A DNA stretch of 64,000 bases from Weizmannia acidilactici (GCF_008974185.1 NZ_BKZP01000008.1:42579-106578); one strand, 5' to 3'. Shown: positions 17,787-26,945, numbered from the stretch's first letter. The notes: generated from the sequence alone by a model not told the origin. Program-made: numbers and translations.

Positions 17787-18611
17787 ATGGCATTTAAACT
17801 GATCGCATTCGATATGGACGAAACACTTCTAAACGACAACCATGAAATTTGCCAACGAAACATTGAGGCTATCAAAAAAGCAAAAGAACAATACGGTATC
17901 AAATTTGTGCCGGCAACGGGAAGGGGCTATTTATCGATCCAGCACGATTTAAAAACGCTTGGCTTATATGATGAACCGGGAGAATATGTCATATCTTTTA
18001 ACGGAGGTGCCATAACCGAAAACAAAGGAAACCGCCTGCTGCAGTTCAGGGGGCTTGATTTTTATAAAATGAAAGAAATTTTTGAGTTCGGCCTGAAAAA
18101 GGATGTATGCATGCACGTGTACACGAAAGATAAGCTTTATGTATACCAGTTGTCGGAGAGCGAAAAGTTACGCCTTTTAAACCACAAACTGGAATACACC
18201 GTGATGGAGGAAAACACCGTCGATTTTCTTGAGCACGAACCGATTTCAAAAATTTTATATCAAAATTTAAATATACCGTATCTTCGGTCTCTGGAACCGG
18301 AAATGGCCCATATTACGGACGGATATTGCACCGTCAGCTATTCCTCAAACCGCTATATGGAATTTAATGCGATTGGCGTGGACAAGGGGCAGGGGCTGAG
18401 AGATTTGGCAAAAATACTCGGGATCGATTTAAAAGATACCATCGCTGTCGGGGACAATTACAATGATTTGGCGATGCTCAAAACGGCCGGATTGCCGGTT
18501 GCCGCTGGAAATGCTGTCGAGGAAATCAAAAAGGTGTGCAGCTACACGACGAAAGCCGACAATAATGAAGGGGTTGTCGCGGAACTGATTGAGAAATTTA
18601 TTTTCCGCTGA
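17787..18611 (+). CDS. Cof-type HAD-IIB phosphatase
   Basis: A 274-aa HAD hydrolase with motif I AFDMDETLLN, motif II PATGRGYL, FNGGAI, the motif III region GVDKGQGLRDLAKILGI, and motif IV AVGDNYNDLAML. This is the YxeH/YidA-like subgroup, which often acts on sugar or erythronate phosphates. ATG 17787 follows GAGGAG at 7 bp, and a TATAAT lies in the spacer upstream. It ends 2 bp from the stop of the convergent LacI-type regulator. Confidence 0.87.
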   Translation: MAFKLIAFDMDETLLNDNHEICQRNIEAIKKAKEQYGIKFVPATGRGYLSIQHDLKTLGLYDEPGEYVISFNGGAITENKGNRLLQFRGLDFYKMKEIFEFGLKKDVCMHVYTKDKLYVYQLSESEKLRLLNHKLEYTVMEENTVDFLEHEPISKILYQNLNIPYLRSLEPEMAHITDGYCTVSYSSNRYMEFNAIGVDKGQGLRDLAKILGIDLKDTIAVGDNYNDLAMLKTAGLPVAAGNAVEEIKKVCSYTTKADNNEGVVAELIEKFIFR

Positions 18612-18613
18612 AT

Positions 18614-19582
18614 TTATGTTGTCTTTCGCTCAATCAGTTCAAATTTTAAGCCCGTAAGTGGTATTGTTTTTCCTTCAAGCCGGTTTTGGATAATGGAAAA
18701 AGCATTTCTAGCCTGCCCGCCGATCGGGTAATTGATCGTGGTGATATCCAACAAACGGGCAATATCCGTATTATCAAATCCGCAGACGGCAAAATCCCCG
18801 GGCACGTTTAAGCCAAGCCTTTTCGCTTCGGATACAAGGCCGGCAGCAAAACGGTCGTTCGGCGCCATAAAAGCATCCGGTTTGTCGGCGGTATTTTTCC
18901 ACCAGTGCGCCATCTCTTCGCCATCTCGGATTGATCCTTTATGATAAAAATGGGGAAGGGCGTGTTCATTTAAACAGTATTTCCGGCAGAAATCACGGAA
19001 AGCTTCCATTCTGCCTATTGTGTTTAAATGGCCGGGGTTTCCGTAAACATTTGAAATTTTGCGGTAACCTTTTGCATGGAGGTGTTCAAGGCCGAGCATA
19101 TATCCTTCGTACTGATCCATAAAAACGGAAGGAATTTCTTTCATGATGACCCGCTGCCAGGTGACAATCGGCCCGTATTTTGAATACTGGGCAATCGTGT
19201 CCCAGTCATTTGCCCGAATGACGACCGCCAGCGCGTCTATTTGTCTGCGGCGGAGCGACTCAAGCGCATCCCGTTCTTTTTTTGGATCTGCGTTTGTCAA
19301 AAATAAAGTAATATTATAGCCTTTCTCCTGGGCTGCCTGCGCAAAATTGCCCAAAAAAGTATTAATCTCGTCTCCTAAATAAGGTGCTGCGATGCCGATT
19401 AGCTTCGTTGCGCCTTTTTTTAATGAAACGGCGTTCAGATTCGGGACATAATCCAATTTTTCCATAACCGCCTGCACTTTTTTTCTCGTTTCCCAACTGA
19501 CATAGCCGCTGTTGTTCAGCACCCTTGAAACCGTGGAAGGTGATACCCCGGCAAGTTTGGCAATCTCTCTTATATTGGCCAT
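18614..19582 (-). CDS. LacI-family transcriptional regulator
   Basis: A 322-aa repressor-type protein. The N-terminal HTH MANIREIAKLAGVSPSTVSRVLN and hinge YVPNLNAVSLKKG are textbook LacI family; a periplasmic-binding-protein-like sensor domain follows (about 60-320) with GFDNTDIARLLDITTINYP near the end. It is divergent from the GH4 6-phospho-beta-glucosidase gene with only 108 bp between, so it most likely controls that gene, with a phosphorylated beta-glucoside as inducer. A perfect 14-bp palindrome in the shared spacer is the probable operator. Confidence 0.9.
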   Translation of the reverse strand: MANIREIAKLAGVSPSTVSRVLNNSGYVSWETRKKVQAVMEKLDYVPNLNAVSLKKGATKLIGIAAPYLGDEINTFLGNFAQAAQEKGYNITLFLTNADPKKERDALESLRRRQIDALAVVIRANDWDTIAQYSKYGPIVTWQRVIMKEIPSVFMDQYEGYMLGLEHLHAKGYRKISNVYGNPGHLNTIGRMEAFRDFCRKYCLNEHALPHFYHKGSIRDGEEMAHWWKNTADKPDAFMAPNDRFAAGLVSEAKRLGLNVPGDFAVCGFDNTDIARLLDITTINYPIGGQARNAFSIIQNRLEGKTIPLTGLKFELIERKTT

Positions 19583-19631
19583 CTGTTGCCACCCCTTTTT
19601 GTTTCTAGTATAGCAAAGAAAACGCTTGACA

Positions 19632-19645
19632 TGGAATGCATTCCA
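19632..19645. promoter_or_regulatory. Probable LacI-family operator
   Basis: TGGAATGCATTCCA is a perfect 14-bp palindrome with a central CG-like step replaced by GC. It directly follows a TTGACA (19626-19631) facing the GH4 gene, so a bound repressor would cover the promoter. The -10 box is not clear. Confidence 0.7.
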
Positions 19646-19690
19646 CCAATTAAGCTAAATTATGAAAAAACTTAACTGGAGGGTGCGCAC

Positions 19691-21031
19691 ATGAAAAAAG
19701 GAATTAAAATTGCAACGATCGGCGGCGGTTCCAGCTATACGCCGGAACTGGTAGAAGGTTTTATTAAACGCTATGATGAACTGCCTGTGAAAGAACTTTG
19801 GCTCGTTGATATAGAAGAGGGGAGGGAAAAACTTGAGATTGTCGGCAATATGGCGAAAAGAATGGTCAAGGCAGCAGGCATTGACTGCGAAGTTCATTTA
19901 ACGCTAAACCGCCGTGAAGCGTTGAAAGATGTCGATTTTGTCACAACCCAATTCCGCGTCGGGTTGCTCGATGCTCGCATTAAAGATGAACGGATTCCGC
20001 TCAGCCACGGGATGATCGGCCAGGAAACAAACGGCGCCGGCGGAATGTTTAAAGCGTTCCGTACGATTCCAGTGATTTTGGATATTGTAAAAGACATGAA
20101 AGAACTTTGCCCGGATGCATGGTTGATCAATTTTACCAATCCATCAGGCATGGTGACGGAAGCTGTTCTTCGTTACGGAAAATGGGAAAAGGTGATCGGC
20201 TTGTGCAATGTGCCAGTTGGTGCCGTCAAAAGTGCGGCCGAGGTTTTAAATAAAAAAGAAGAAGACCTGTTCTTTAAATTTGCCGGGATCAACCATCTGC
20301 ATTGGCACCGGGTATTTGACAAGGATGGAACGGAACTTACGGAGAAAGTCATTGACGCGCTGTACGGGCCGAATGTCGACCCGGCCGTAGTTGTCGAAAA
20401 CATTAAAAACATGCGTTTCTTATACGAACAAGTGAAAAATTTAAAAATGCTGCCATGCCCGTATCACCGTTATTACTACATGACGGATAACATGCTGAAA
20501 GAGGAGCTGGAAGCCTTCCATAACGAAGGAACGCGCGGGGAAGTCGTTAAAAGGATAGAGGCCAAATTGTTTGAACTTTATAAAGATCCGAATCTCGACC
20601 ATAAACCGGAAGAACTGTCCAAAAGGGGCGGGGCGCATTACAGCGATGCAGCATGTGAAATCATTAATTCCATCTACAATAATAAAGGGACCGTAATGGT
20701 CGTGTCGACAAGAAACAACGGTGCCATCGATGACCTTCCTTATGATTGTGCGGTCGAAGTTTCAAGCATTATCCGGGCACACGGGGCAGAACCAGTCAAC
20801 TTCGGTAAATTTCCGCCGGCCCAGCGCGGTCTCCTGCAATTGATGAAAGCGATGGAGGAATTAACGATTGAAGCCGCTGTGACCGGAGATTACGCAACGG
20901 CATTGCAGGCGTTCACGCTCAATCCGCTCGTACCCAGCGGCGATATCGCCAAAACTGTTTTGGACGAAATGTTGGAAGCGCATAAAGATTACTTGCCGCA
21001 GTTTTTCCCGAAAGAAGCTGCCGTACATTGA
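19691..21031 (+). CDS. licH: 6-phospho-beta-glucosidase, glycoside hydrolase family 4
   Basis: GH4 enzyme of 446 aa that hydrolyses phosphorylated beta-glucosides (cellobiose-6-P type) by an NAD+ and Mn2+ dependent redox mechanism in the cytoplasm. Visible motifs: IATIGGGSSYTPELVEG (NAD fold), INFTNPSGMVTEA, GLCNVPVG with the metal-binding Cys, AGINHLHWHRV with the metal-binding His, and YYYMTDNML. This pattern is of the LicH/CelF branch rather than alpha-galactosidase MelA. ATG 19691 follows GGAGGGTG. No PTS transporter gene is nearby, so its substrate must come from a transporter elsewhere. The symbol is by similarity to B. subtilis. Confidence 0.87.
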   Translation: MKKGIKIATIGGGSSYTPELVEGFIKRYDELPVKELWLVDIEEGREKLEIVGNMAKRMVKAAGIDCEVHLTLNRREALKDVDFVTTQFRVGLLDARIKDERIPLSHGMIGQETNGAGGMFKAFRTIPVILDIVKDMKELCPDAWLINFTNPSGMVTEAVLRYGKWEKVIGLCNVPVGAVKSAAEVLNKKEEDLFFKFAGINHLHWHRVFDKDGTELTEKVIDALYGPNVDPAVVVENIKNMRFLYEQVKNLKMLPCPYHRYYYMTDNMLKEELEAFHNEGTRGEVVKRIEAKLFELYKDPNLDHKPEELSKRGGAHYSDAACEIINSIYNNKGTVMVVSTRNNGAIDDLPYDCAVEVSSIIRAHGAEPVNFGKFPPAQRGLLQLMKAMEELTIEAAVTGDYATALQAFTLNPLVPSGDIAKTVLDEMLEAHKDYLPQFFPKEAAVH

Positions 21032-21043
21032 GTTGAATCAAAT

Positions 21044-21085
21044 CATGTAAAAGGGATGTCCTGCCTGGGTCATCCCTTTTACATG
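21044..21085. terminator. Long hairpin between licH and the small hypothetical gene
   Basis: A perfect 15-bp stem CATGTAAAAGGGATG / CATCCCTTTTACATG with a 12-nt loop lies between convergent genes. It lacks a long T-run but should act as a terminator in both directions. Confidence 0.75.
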
Positions 21086-21135
21086 TCAAGCGTAAGAGGA
21101 GAAAAACCTTCCGCCGATTTAGGAAAGTTTTTGTT

Positions 21136-21354
21136 TTACCGCCTTTTCTTTTTATTGTCCGAAAGAAGCGCTTGTCTTTTCACTACCGGTTCGAATGTGA
21201 CCTGAACATGAAAGATGTTTTCTCCTTTTTCTGATACACCGGCCACTTTTCCTTTCCGGCCTTTTATTTTAATATCCTGGCCAGCAGTGGGAATTTCATC
21301 CATCAGCCGGCTCAGCACAAGCAGCCGGCCTTCAAAATAATGCACGACAGCCAT
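21136..21354 (-). CDS. Small hypothetical protein
   Basis: A 72-aa basic protein that I do not recognise. It contains IPTAGQDIKIKGRKGKVAGVSEKGEN, which reads like a short beta-barrel (KOW-like) segment, and ends in a KKKRR tail, so nucleic-acid binding is conceivable. ATG 21354 (MAVVHYFEGR) is preferred because GGGAGAG precedes it; longer frames start at 21369 and 21414. It is convergent with licH. Confidence 0.6.
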   Translation of the reverse strand: MAVVHYFEGRLLVLSRLMDEIPTAGQDIKIKGRKGKVAGVSEKGENIFHVQVTFEPVVKRQALLSDNKKKRR

Positions 21355-21748
21355 TAAAATCTCTCCCATAAACTGTTTCTTTATACATATGAATGAGACA
21401 ACATTTTGATTCATGGAACAGCATTTTGTGATGGATAATTGAACAAGTGGTCAAAGCATGCTAATTTGAAAGAAGCCGGATCAGGACTTTGAAAGCAGGA
21501 TTTTCGTGTCAAACCATAACTCATTATACTTGGTTATTTTGCTATAACTGATCCCAAATCTTATTCAGTATGGAATATGACATCAGATAAAGAACCTTTA
21601 ATTAATTTATTGACTTTTTATCTAAAATCAATCTGCCTTCAGCAACTAAATATGAATGTAAATCAGTTGTATCTCGTTATCATTGTGATGTAAATGAGTA
21701 GATTGTTGATTTGTTCCCAAATATTTCCTCTGTAATAGCGGATATTTA
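21355..21748. other. AT-rich intergenic stretch before the cad operon
   Basis: About 390 bp with no convincing ORF. AT content rises visibly here compared with the chromosome to the left, so the left boundary of the acquired cad segment probably lies in this stretch. I did not find a clear Tn3-type terminal inverted repeat. Confidence 0.45.
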
Positions 21749-21815
21749 TTGACATTACGTAGATATGCTTCATATAATTAAAACAATCGTATGAACATAT
21801 GAATTATTGTTCATA
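21749..21815 (+). promoter_or_regulatory. cad promoter and CadC operator
   Basis: TTGACA (21749-21754) and TATAAT (21773-21778) are 18 bp apart. Just downstream the inverted repeat TATGAACA...TGTTCATA (21790-21815, 10-bp centre) matches the operators bound by CadC/SmtB-family repressors. The repressor would sit on the transcription start and lift off with Cd, Pb or Zn. Confidence 0.85.
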
Positions 21816-21834
21816 TATAAAAGGGTGTGACAAA

Positions 21835-22221
21835 ATGAAAAACAAAATGATAACAGTAGAAGTATGTGAAGAAACTTGTGGCAGAACGATTATTCATGCA
21901 GAAGTCGTAGCAAAAGTTAAAGAAAAGATCCCAAGTATAGAAATCTTAACTGAGATGGCGGATCTATTTAAAATACTTGGGGATCGAACAAGAACACGTA
22001 TTCTATACGCTTTATTTGAATCGGAAATGTGTGTATGTGATTTAGCGTATTTACTCGGTATGTCGCAATCTTCTATTTCTCATCAGTTGCGGGTATTAAA
22101 GCAAGCCAAGCTAGTAAAAAATCGAAAAGAAGGAAAAGTAGTGTATTATTCACTTGCTGATAGTCATATCATTCAGATTTTTGATCAAATATTGCAACAC
22201 GTTAATGAAGATAAAATATAA
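21835..22221 (+). CDS. cadC: Cadmium/lead/zinc-responsive ArsR-family repressor
   Basis: A 128-aa ArsR/SmtB-family repressor. The CadC metal site is visible: N-terminal CEETCG (two Cys) and SEMCVCDLAYLLG in the recognition-helix entry (two Cys), the four-thiolate site of S. aureus CadC. The DNA-binding helix reads SQSSISHQLRVLKQAKLV, and the wing is RKEGKVVYYSLAD. ATG 21835 follows AAGGGTG. It is the first gene of cadCA, with its own operator upstream. Codon use is AT-rich compared with neighbours outside the element. Confidence 0.93.
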   Translation: MKNKMITVEVCEETCGRTIIHAEVVAKVKEKIPSIEILTEMADLFKILGDRTRTRILYALFESEMCVCDLAYLLGMSQSSISHQLRVLKQAKLVKNRKEGKVVYYSLADSHIIQIFDQILQHVNEDKI

Positions 22222-22244
22222 AAGGGAAGAGAGACGAGAAACGG

Positions 22245-24608
22245 ATGGAAGAGCAAAAACAGAAGATAAAGCGAGAATTTACGTTAGAAGGATTGGATTG
22301 TGCGAATTGCGCCATGAATATTGAAAATGGTGTAAAAGGAATAGCAGGTGTTTCAGCTTGCTCTGTTAATTTTGCAACCAAAACACTTACGTTGGAAACA
22401 GAACAAACAAAAGAGGAAACTGTTGTATCCGAAGTAAAGAAAAAAGTAAAATTGTTAGAACCGCATATTAACCTACAAGAAAAAGGAAGCATTACTCGAA
22501 CTTTATACTTAAAAGGATTAGATTGTACGAATTGTGCTGCAAAAATCGAACAAGAAGTGGGACAGCTAGAGGGTGTTACATCATCCATTGTTGATTTTGT
22601 TTCCAAAAAACTAATTTTTGTAAGTTCTAATCCATCTAACATAGATCGATTAGAAACAGAAGCGACAAAGATTATTAAACGATTAGAACCGGAAGTAGAA
22701 GTCTTGTCAGAATCGCACGATCATGAACGTGATCATTGCAATGATACCGGAAGTGAAGACACGAAAAAATTGTTAGTTCGATTAGGAATTAGTGCCATAA
22801 TAGCCGGAATTGGGATGTTCGCACCTGTTTCCAGTACTGTACAGCTCGGATTGTTTCTTATTGCCTACATTATTATAGGGGGAGACATTGTTCTTAAAGC
22901 GGTTAAAAATATTCTGAGAGGGCAAGTGTTTGATGAGCACTTTCTAATGGCTCTAGCAACTATCGGAGCATTTGCCGTCAAGCAGTACCCAGAGGGAGTA
23001 GCTGTTATGCTATTCTATCAAGTAGGCGAATTATTTCAAGGGATCGCGGTTAATCGTTCCCGCAAGTCTATCAGTGCATTGATGGATATTTGGCCAGACT
23101 ATGCTAATGTAAAGGTCGGTAATGATATTCAACGAGTGTCTCCAGAAGAAGTGAGAATTGGAGATCTCATTGTGGTAAAACCCGGTGAAAAAGTTCCATT
23201 AGACGGAAAAGTCGTAGAAGGTAGCTCTATGGTGGACACATCTGCTTTAACAGGAGAATCAGTCCCACGGGAAGTGGAAGCTGGAAGTGATGTGTTAAGT
23301 GGTTTCATTAATAAAAATGGAGTCTTAACGATTGAAGTTTCAAAAGGATTTGGAGAATCAACTGTATCTAAGATTTTAGACCTTTTCCAAAATGCAAGTA
23401 GTCGAAAAGCACCAACAGAAAACTTTATTACTAAATTTGCTCGTTATTATACACCTGTAGTTGTGATCGTTGCAGTTGCATTAGCCTTCATTCCACCACT
23501 TGTAATAAGTGGAGCGACGTTTTCAGATTGGGTGTATCGGGCATTGGTATTCTTGGTTATTTCGTGTCCATGTGCGCTTGTTGTTTCCATCCCACTCGGA
23601 TTCTTCGGGGGAATTGGTGCTGCATCCAAAGCGGGTATCCTTGTAAAGGGTAGTAACTATTTAGAAGCTTTAAATGATGTGAAATATGTTGTATTCGACA
23701 AAACGGGTACGTTAACCAAAGGTGTATTTAACGTAACAAGTATCCATCCAACGGGTGCAATGTCTAAAGAAGAATTGTTGGAATATGCAGCGTTTGCAGA
23801 AGTTCATTCCGACCATCCGATTGCCCAATCTATTCGAAATGCATATGGACAAGTGATTAAAGAAGAAGCTATCCGAGGTTATAATGAGATCTCTGGACAT
23901 GGGATTCAAGTAACAGTCAATGGAAAAGAAATCTTAGTTGGAAATGCAAAGCTCATGACAAAAGAACAAATCTCGTTCAAAGAGCCAAATGAAATTGGAA
24001 CCATTGTTCATGTCGCAGTAGATAAACAATATGCGGGATACATTGTTATTTCAGATGAAGTAAAAGAAGATTCAGCACAAGCTATCCGTTCATTAAAGAA
24101 ACTAGGTATTAAAAAGACAGTCATGTTGACGGGAGATGCCAAAACAGTCGGAGACATAGTAGGCAAAAAGTTAGGACTGGATGAAGTACATGCCGAATTG
24201 TTGCCGCAACATAAAGTAGCAGAAATTGAGAAGTTAGATGTACAAAAATCTCCAAAGGAAAAACTCGTGTTTGTCGGTGATGGTATTAATGACACACCTG
24301 TTCTGGCACGAGCAGACGTAGGCATAGCAATGGGGGGATTAGGTTCTGATGCAGCCATTGAGGCGGCAGACATCGTCATTATGACAGATGAACCTTCTAA
24401 GATCCCAACGGCCATTGGAATCGCAAGACAAACTCGTAAAATTGTCTGGCAAAATATTATGTTTGCTTTAGGAGTGAAGGGAATTTTCCTTCTATTAGGT
24501 GCTTTGGGGATTGCAACAATGTGGGAAGCTGTTTTCTCAGATGTAGGTGTCACAGTACTAGCCGTTCTAAATGCCATGCGGGTGTTACGAGTGAATCAAA
24601 CTTTATAA
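22245..24608 (+). CDS. cadA: Cd/Zn/Pb-exporting P1B-type ATPase
   Basis: Membrane heavy-metal pump of 787 aa. It has two N-terminal HMA domains (GLDCANCA near residue 16, GLDCTNCA near 92), a His-rich linker (SHDHERDHC), membrane helices, actuator TGES, the metal-path motif SCPCAL, phosphorylation motif DKTGTLTKG, the HP motif SDHPIA, and the hinge GDGINDTPVLARADVGIAMG. CPC and the Cys-rich HMA domains fit Cd/Zn/Pb rather than Cu specificity, and the CadC gene upstream agrees. The gene is intact although the surrounding transposition genes are dead, so resistance has probably been kept by selection. Confidence 0.94.
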   Translation: MEEQKQKIKREFTLEGLDCANCAMNIENGVKGIAGVSACSVNFATKTLTLETEQTKEETVVSEVKKKVKLLEPHINLQEKGSITRTLYLKGLDCTNCAAKIEQEVGQLEGVTSSIVDFVSKKLIFVSSNPSNIDRLETEATKIIKRLEPEVEVLSESHDHERDHCNDTGSEDTKKLLVRLGISAIIAGIGMFAPVSSTVQLGLFLIAYIIIGGDIVLKAVKNILRGQVFDEHFLMALATIGAFAVKQYPEGVAVMLFYQVGELFQGIAVNRSRKSISALMDIWPDYANVKVGNDIQRVSPEEVRIGDLIVVKPGEKVPLDGKVVEGSSMVDTSALTGESVPREVEAGSDVLSGFINKNGVLTIEVSKGFGESTVSKILDLFQNASSRKAPTENFITKFARYYTPVVVIVAVALAFIPPLVISGATFSDWVYRALVFLVISCPCALVVSIPLGFFGGIGAASKAGILVKGSNYLEALNDVKYVVFDKTGTLTKGVFNVTSIHPTGAMSKEELLEYAAFAEVHSDHPIAQSIRNAYGQVIKEEAIRGYNEISGHGIQVTVNGKEILVGNAKLMTKEQISFKEPNEIGTIVHVAVDKQYAGYIVISDEVKEDSAQAIRSLKKLGIKKTVMLTGDAKTVGDIVGKKLGLDEVHAELLPQHKVAEIEKLDVQKSPKEKLVFVGDGINDTPVLARADVGIAMGGLGSDAAIEAADIVIMTDEPSKIPTAIGIARQTRKIVWQNIMFALGVKGIFLLLGALGIATMWEAVFSDVGVTVLAVLNAMRVLRVNQTL

Positions 24609-24709
24609 TAAAAAGCCAACCTGGTTTTAAGTCAATATTTTGGACACCGAAAAATGAAATTTAAATTATGATCCCATTCCATATTTTTCCTTTAATCTTT
24701 AGTTGCTTG

Positions 24710-24807
24710 ACATGGAGCCTCTGCGGACGTGGTGTTATGCGAAGGGCGAAAGGGGCAATGATTTCTTTCGCATGGCAAACAAGCCTACCACGCCCGCCAC
24801 TCCATGT
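24710..24807. repeat. Nested 98-nt imperfect hairpin between cadA and the IS3 fragment
   Basis: Three stems nest inside each other: ACATGGAG (24710) with CTCCATGT (24800), CGTGGT (24728) with ACCACG (24787), and ATGCGAA (24737) with TTCGCAT (24767). No ORF covers it. It could be an element end, a terminator for opposing transcripts, or a structured RNA. Confidence 0.6.
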
Positions 24808-24838
24808 AAAGCGGATGCTTGTAAAATTGTGAAGAGCA

Positions 24839-25275
24839 CTACGCTGCCCCTTTGATACTGTCTTCTGTTTCTTGTGGCGTCATATAGCCCAAGCAGCTAT
24901 GAATCCGTTTCCGATTGTACCAGCCTTCTATAAATTCGAATAAGGCTCTTCTGGCAGCTTGAAAGTTCAAATAGTTGACTCTGTAGATCTCTTCCTTTTT
25001 CAGAATTGCATGGAAAGACTCAATGCAGGCGTTATCGTATGGGCAACCTTTTTTACTGAAGGAGTGTTTAAACTGCTTCTTTTCCATGTATTCAGCAAAT
25101 TTTTCGCTTGTATACTGGGACCCCAAATCAGAATGCAAGATCAATCCCGGACCTGGCCGTTGTGCTTGATAAGCATTTTCTACTGCCTTAAGGGCCAATT
25201 CAGTCGTCATATGGCGGTCAAAAGAGTAGCCGATAATCTTTCTGGTATGCAAGTCCATGACAGAAGCCAGGTAAC
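24839..25275 (-). pseudogene. IS3-family transposase OrfB, C-terminal part
   Basis: C-terminal integrase core of an IS3/IS150-group OrfB, about 145 codons. The DDE triad is visible: Asp in SVMDLHTRKIIGYSF, Asp in LILHSDLGSQYTS, and Glu in NACIESFHAILKKE; the family end WYNRKRIHSCLGYMTPQE is intact. The N-terminal half and OrfA are missing. At about 25276 the frame continues directly into Tn3-family TnpA, producing an accidental 186-codon fused ORF (24839-25399). It is non-functional. Confidence 0.88.
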
Positions 25276-25772
25276 TTTCAAGTGTAGTGATAGCAGGTAG
25301 GATGATTTTGTTTTTTCTTAGAAAATCTATGCATTCATGTAGTAGATGAATAGCACCCCCATTTTCCAAAGCTAATTGATGAAGATGCTTAAATGACATT
25401 CAATATTCTTTTAGTGTAAAAGTTACAAAGTCGTATTCATTACGAATTTCTTTCAAATGATCCCAAAGTGTATTTTCTCTTTGAGGATAAAGACTAAGCA
25501 AAGATGGAGTGGCACCGATTTGTTCGATATATAATGTATGATGAATCTGGGATGCTTTTGATATGAGTGTATGGCCAACCGGGATGCCGAAGAACGGCTA
25601 ATTGAACGGCGAACCCTAAACGGTTTTCTTCTCTCCTTCGCTTATTTATAATTTCTAAATCTCGTTTGGAAAAAGTGTAGTAGGTTCCTTGTACCCACTA
25701 ATCTTTAGGAATTTGCATAAAGGCCTGTCGCTGTTCCGGTGTAAGCAATTCTTTACCTCTCGCAATTTTCAT
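25276..25772 (-). pseudogene. tnpA: Tn3-family transposase TnpA, N-terminal fragment
   Basis: Reading the minus strand from ATG at 25772 gives MKIARGKELLTPEQRQAFMQI, a stop (TAG) soon after, then TYYTFSKRDLEIINKRRREENRLGFAVQLAVL..., and at the end FLRKNKIILPAITTLE. These are the conserved N-terminal (DUF4158) features of Tn3-family TnpA. There are several frame changes and stops (for example the TGA/TAA just before 25399). Homology ends at 25276, where the IS3 fragment begins, so roughly 800 C-terminal codons including the DDE domain are lost. Confidence 0.87.
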
Positions 25773-25881
25773 ACAGTATCATCTCATTCTGCAATTATTT
25801 TATATATCAATAGAGTGTAGTAGACTGATAAAATCATAGTTAAGAGTGTCTCATAAGACTTGTCTCAAAAACCGTGTCAGT

Positions 25882-26421
25882 TCGACTAGCCAAAATCCTT
25901 CAAGGCAATTTCAGCAATTGAACTAAATCGGAATGGATATTATTTTTGAAGAAAAAATTTCTGGAGCAACAAAGGATCGTGAGCAACTTCAAAAATGTTA
26001 GAGGATTTACAGGAAGGTGACATTATTTATGTTGCAGACTTAACTCGGATCACTCGAATTACGCAGGATTTATTTGGATTGATTACATACGGGGGAAAAA
26101 GGCCAGTTTAAAATCATTAAAGGATACCTGGTTAGATTTATCAGAAGATAATCCAAACAGCCAATTCTTAATTACGATAATGGCTGGTGTTAACCAATTA
26201 GAACAAGATCTTATTCGTATGCGTCAACGTGAAGGGATTGAACTGGCCAAGATAGAAGGAAAGTTTAAAGGCCGATTAAAGAAATGTCATAAAAATCAGC
26301 AGGTATGAATTATGCAGTAAAGCTATATAAAGAAGGGAGTACGACTGTAAAGCAAATTTGTGAAATTACAAATGGATCTAGAGCTTCATTATATAGAAAG
26401 CTACCGGAAGGGAACAAATAA
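25882..26421 (+). pseudogene. tnpR: Serine resolvase/invertase remnant (tnpR)
   Basis: Degraded serine recombinase. The frame reads STSQNPSRQFQQLN, a TAA, then GMDIIFEEKISGATKDREQL, LQEGDIIYVADLTRITR, a frameshift, TWLDLSEDNPNSQFLITIMAG (out of frame), and finally MNYAVKLYKEGSTTVKQICEITNGSRASLYRKL, the C-terminal HTH. The N-terminal catalytic Ser region (xxVSTxxQ) is just preserved, but the start is lost. It lies divergent from tnpA, and the 110 bp between should have held the res site. Confidence 0.87.
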
Positions 26422-26449
26422 TCATTCCTTATTCCATTAAAGGGCCAGA

Positions 26450-26923
26450 TTGTTGAGTAACATTTTGACTTTATTAAAGTATTTGGTGCCTTTATTACTG
26501 GCAATTCTGATAGAATATGTTTATAGAGGACGTGGCAGTGCTTTCAGTTCCGGGGGAGTCAACGAAGCACTATCCGTAAAGGAAGGTGTGTTTGCTCAAA
26601 AAGAGAGAGCCGAGCAGATTTTTGCGTGGATGCTTGAGAAATTGCCAAACCTGGAGCCGCAAATCAAGTGGAACAAACCCACGTTTACCGATCGCGGCAC
26701 ATACATCATTATGTTTGCCACAGCAAAAAATCATTTGAGCATTTTACCCGAAAAAGAGACAATGGTGCATTTTGCCGATGAAATCGCCCAAGCTGGCTAC
26801 AGCGCTTCTTCACGCTTGTTCCGAATTCAATGGACTGAACCAGTTAATTACGAATTGCTAGAGAAGATAATTGAATTTAATATCAAGGATAAGGCAGAGA
26901 ATTCGAATTTTTGGCGGAAATAG
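26450..26923 (+). CDS. DUF1801 protein with atypical hydrophobic N-terminus
   Basis: C-terminal 100 residues are a DUF1801 domain (YdhG/Fra-like): [37 protein letters not shown], and the end [25 protein letters not shown]. This family includes the B. subtilis frataxin-like iron chaperone Fra (YdhG). The first 25 residues ([21 protein letters not shown]) form a membrane segment that DUF1801 proteins lack, probably acquired by upstream fusion or frame change. TTG 26450 has no good ribosome binding site, so the true start is uncertain. The next gene is a second DUF1801 copy, so this looks like a tandem duplicate that has lost its normal front end. Confidence 0.6.
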   Translation: MLSNILTLLKYLVPLLLAILIEYVYRGRGSAFSSGGVNEALSVKEGVFAQKERAEQIFAWMLEKLPNLEPQIKWNKPTFTDRGTYIIMFATAKNHLSILPEKETMVHFADEIAQAGYSASSRLFRIQWTEPVNYELLEKIIEFNIKDKAENSNFWRK

Positions 26924-26945
26924 CATAATATCGAAGGAGGAAGAC

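Larger units (their letters stand above)
21749..26421. mobile_element. Tn3-family cadmium-resistance transposon remnant
   Basis: An AT-rich block with cadC-cadA, a broken Tn3-family transposase (tnpA, minus strand) and a broken serine resolvase (plus strand) divergent from it. Cargo plus divergent tnpA/tnpR is the layout known from Listeria Tn5422. tnpA is replaced after its N-terminal 165 or so codons by an IS3-family orfB fragment, and tnpR has several stops, so the element cannot move by itself. The ends are not defined; I saw no terminal repeats. Confidence 0.75.

Noticed and set aside
24839..25399. 186-codon ORF as a complete transposase
   Set aside because: The first 41 codons belong to Tn3-family TnpA and the rest to IS3-family OrfB; it is an accidental fusion of two fragments.
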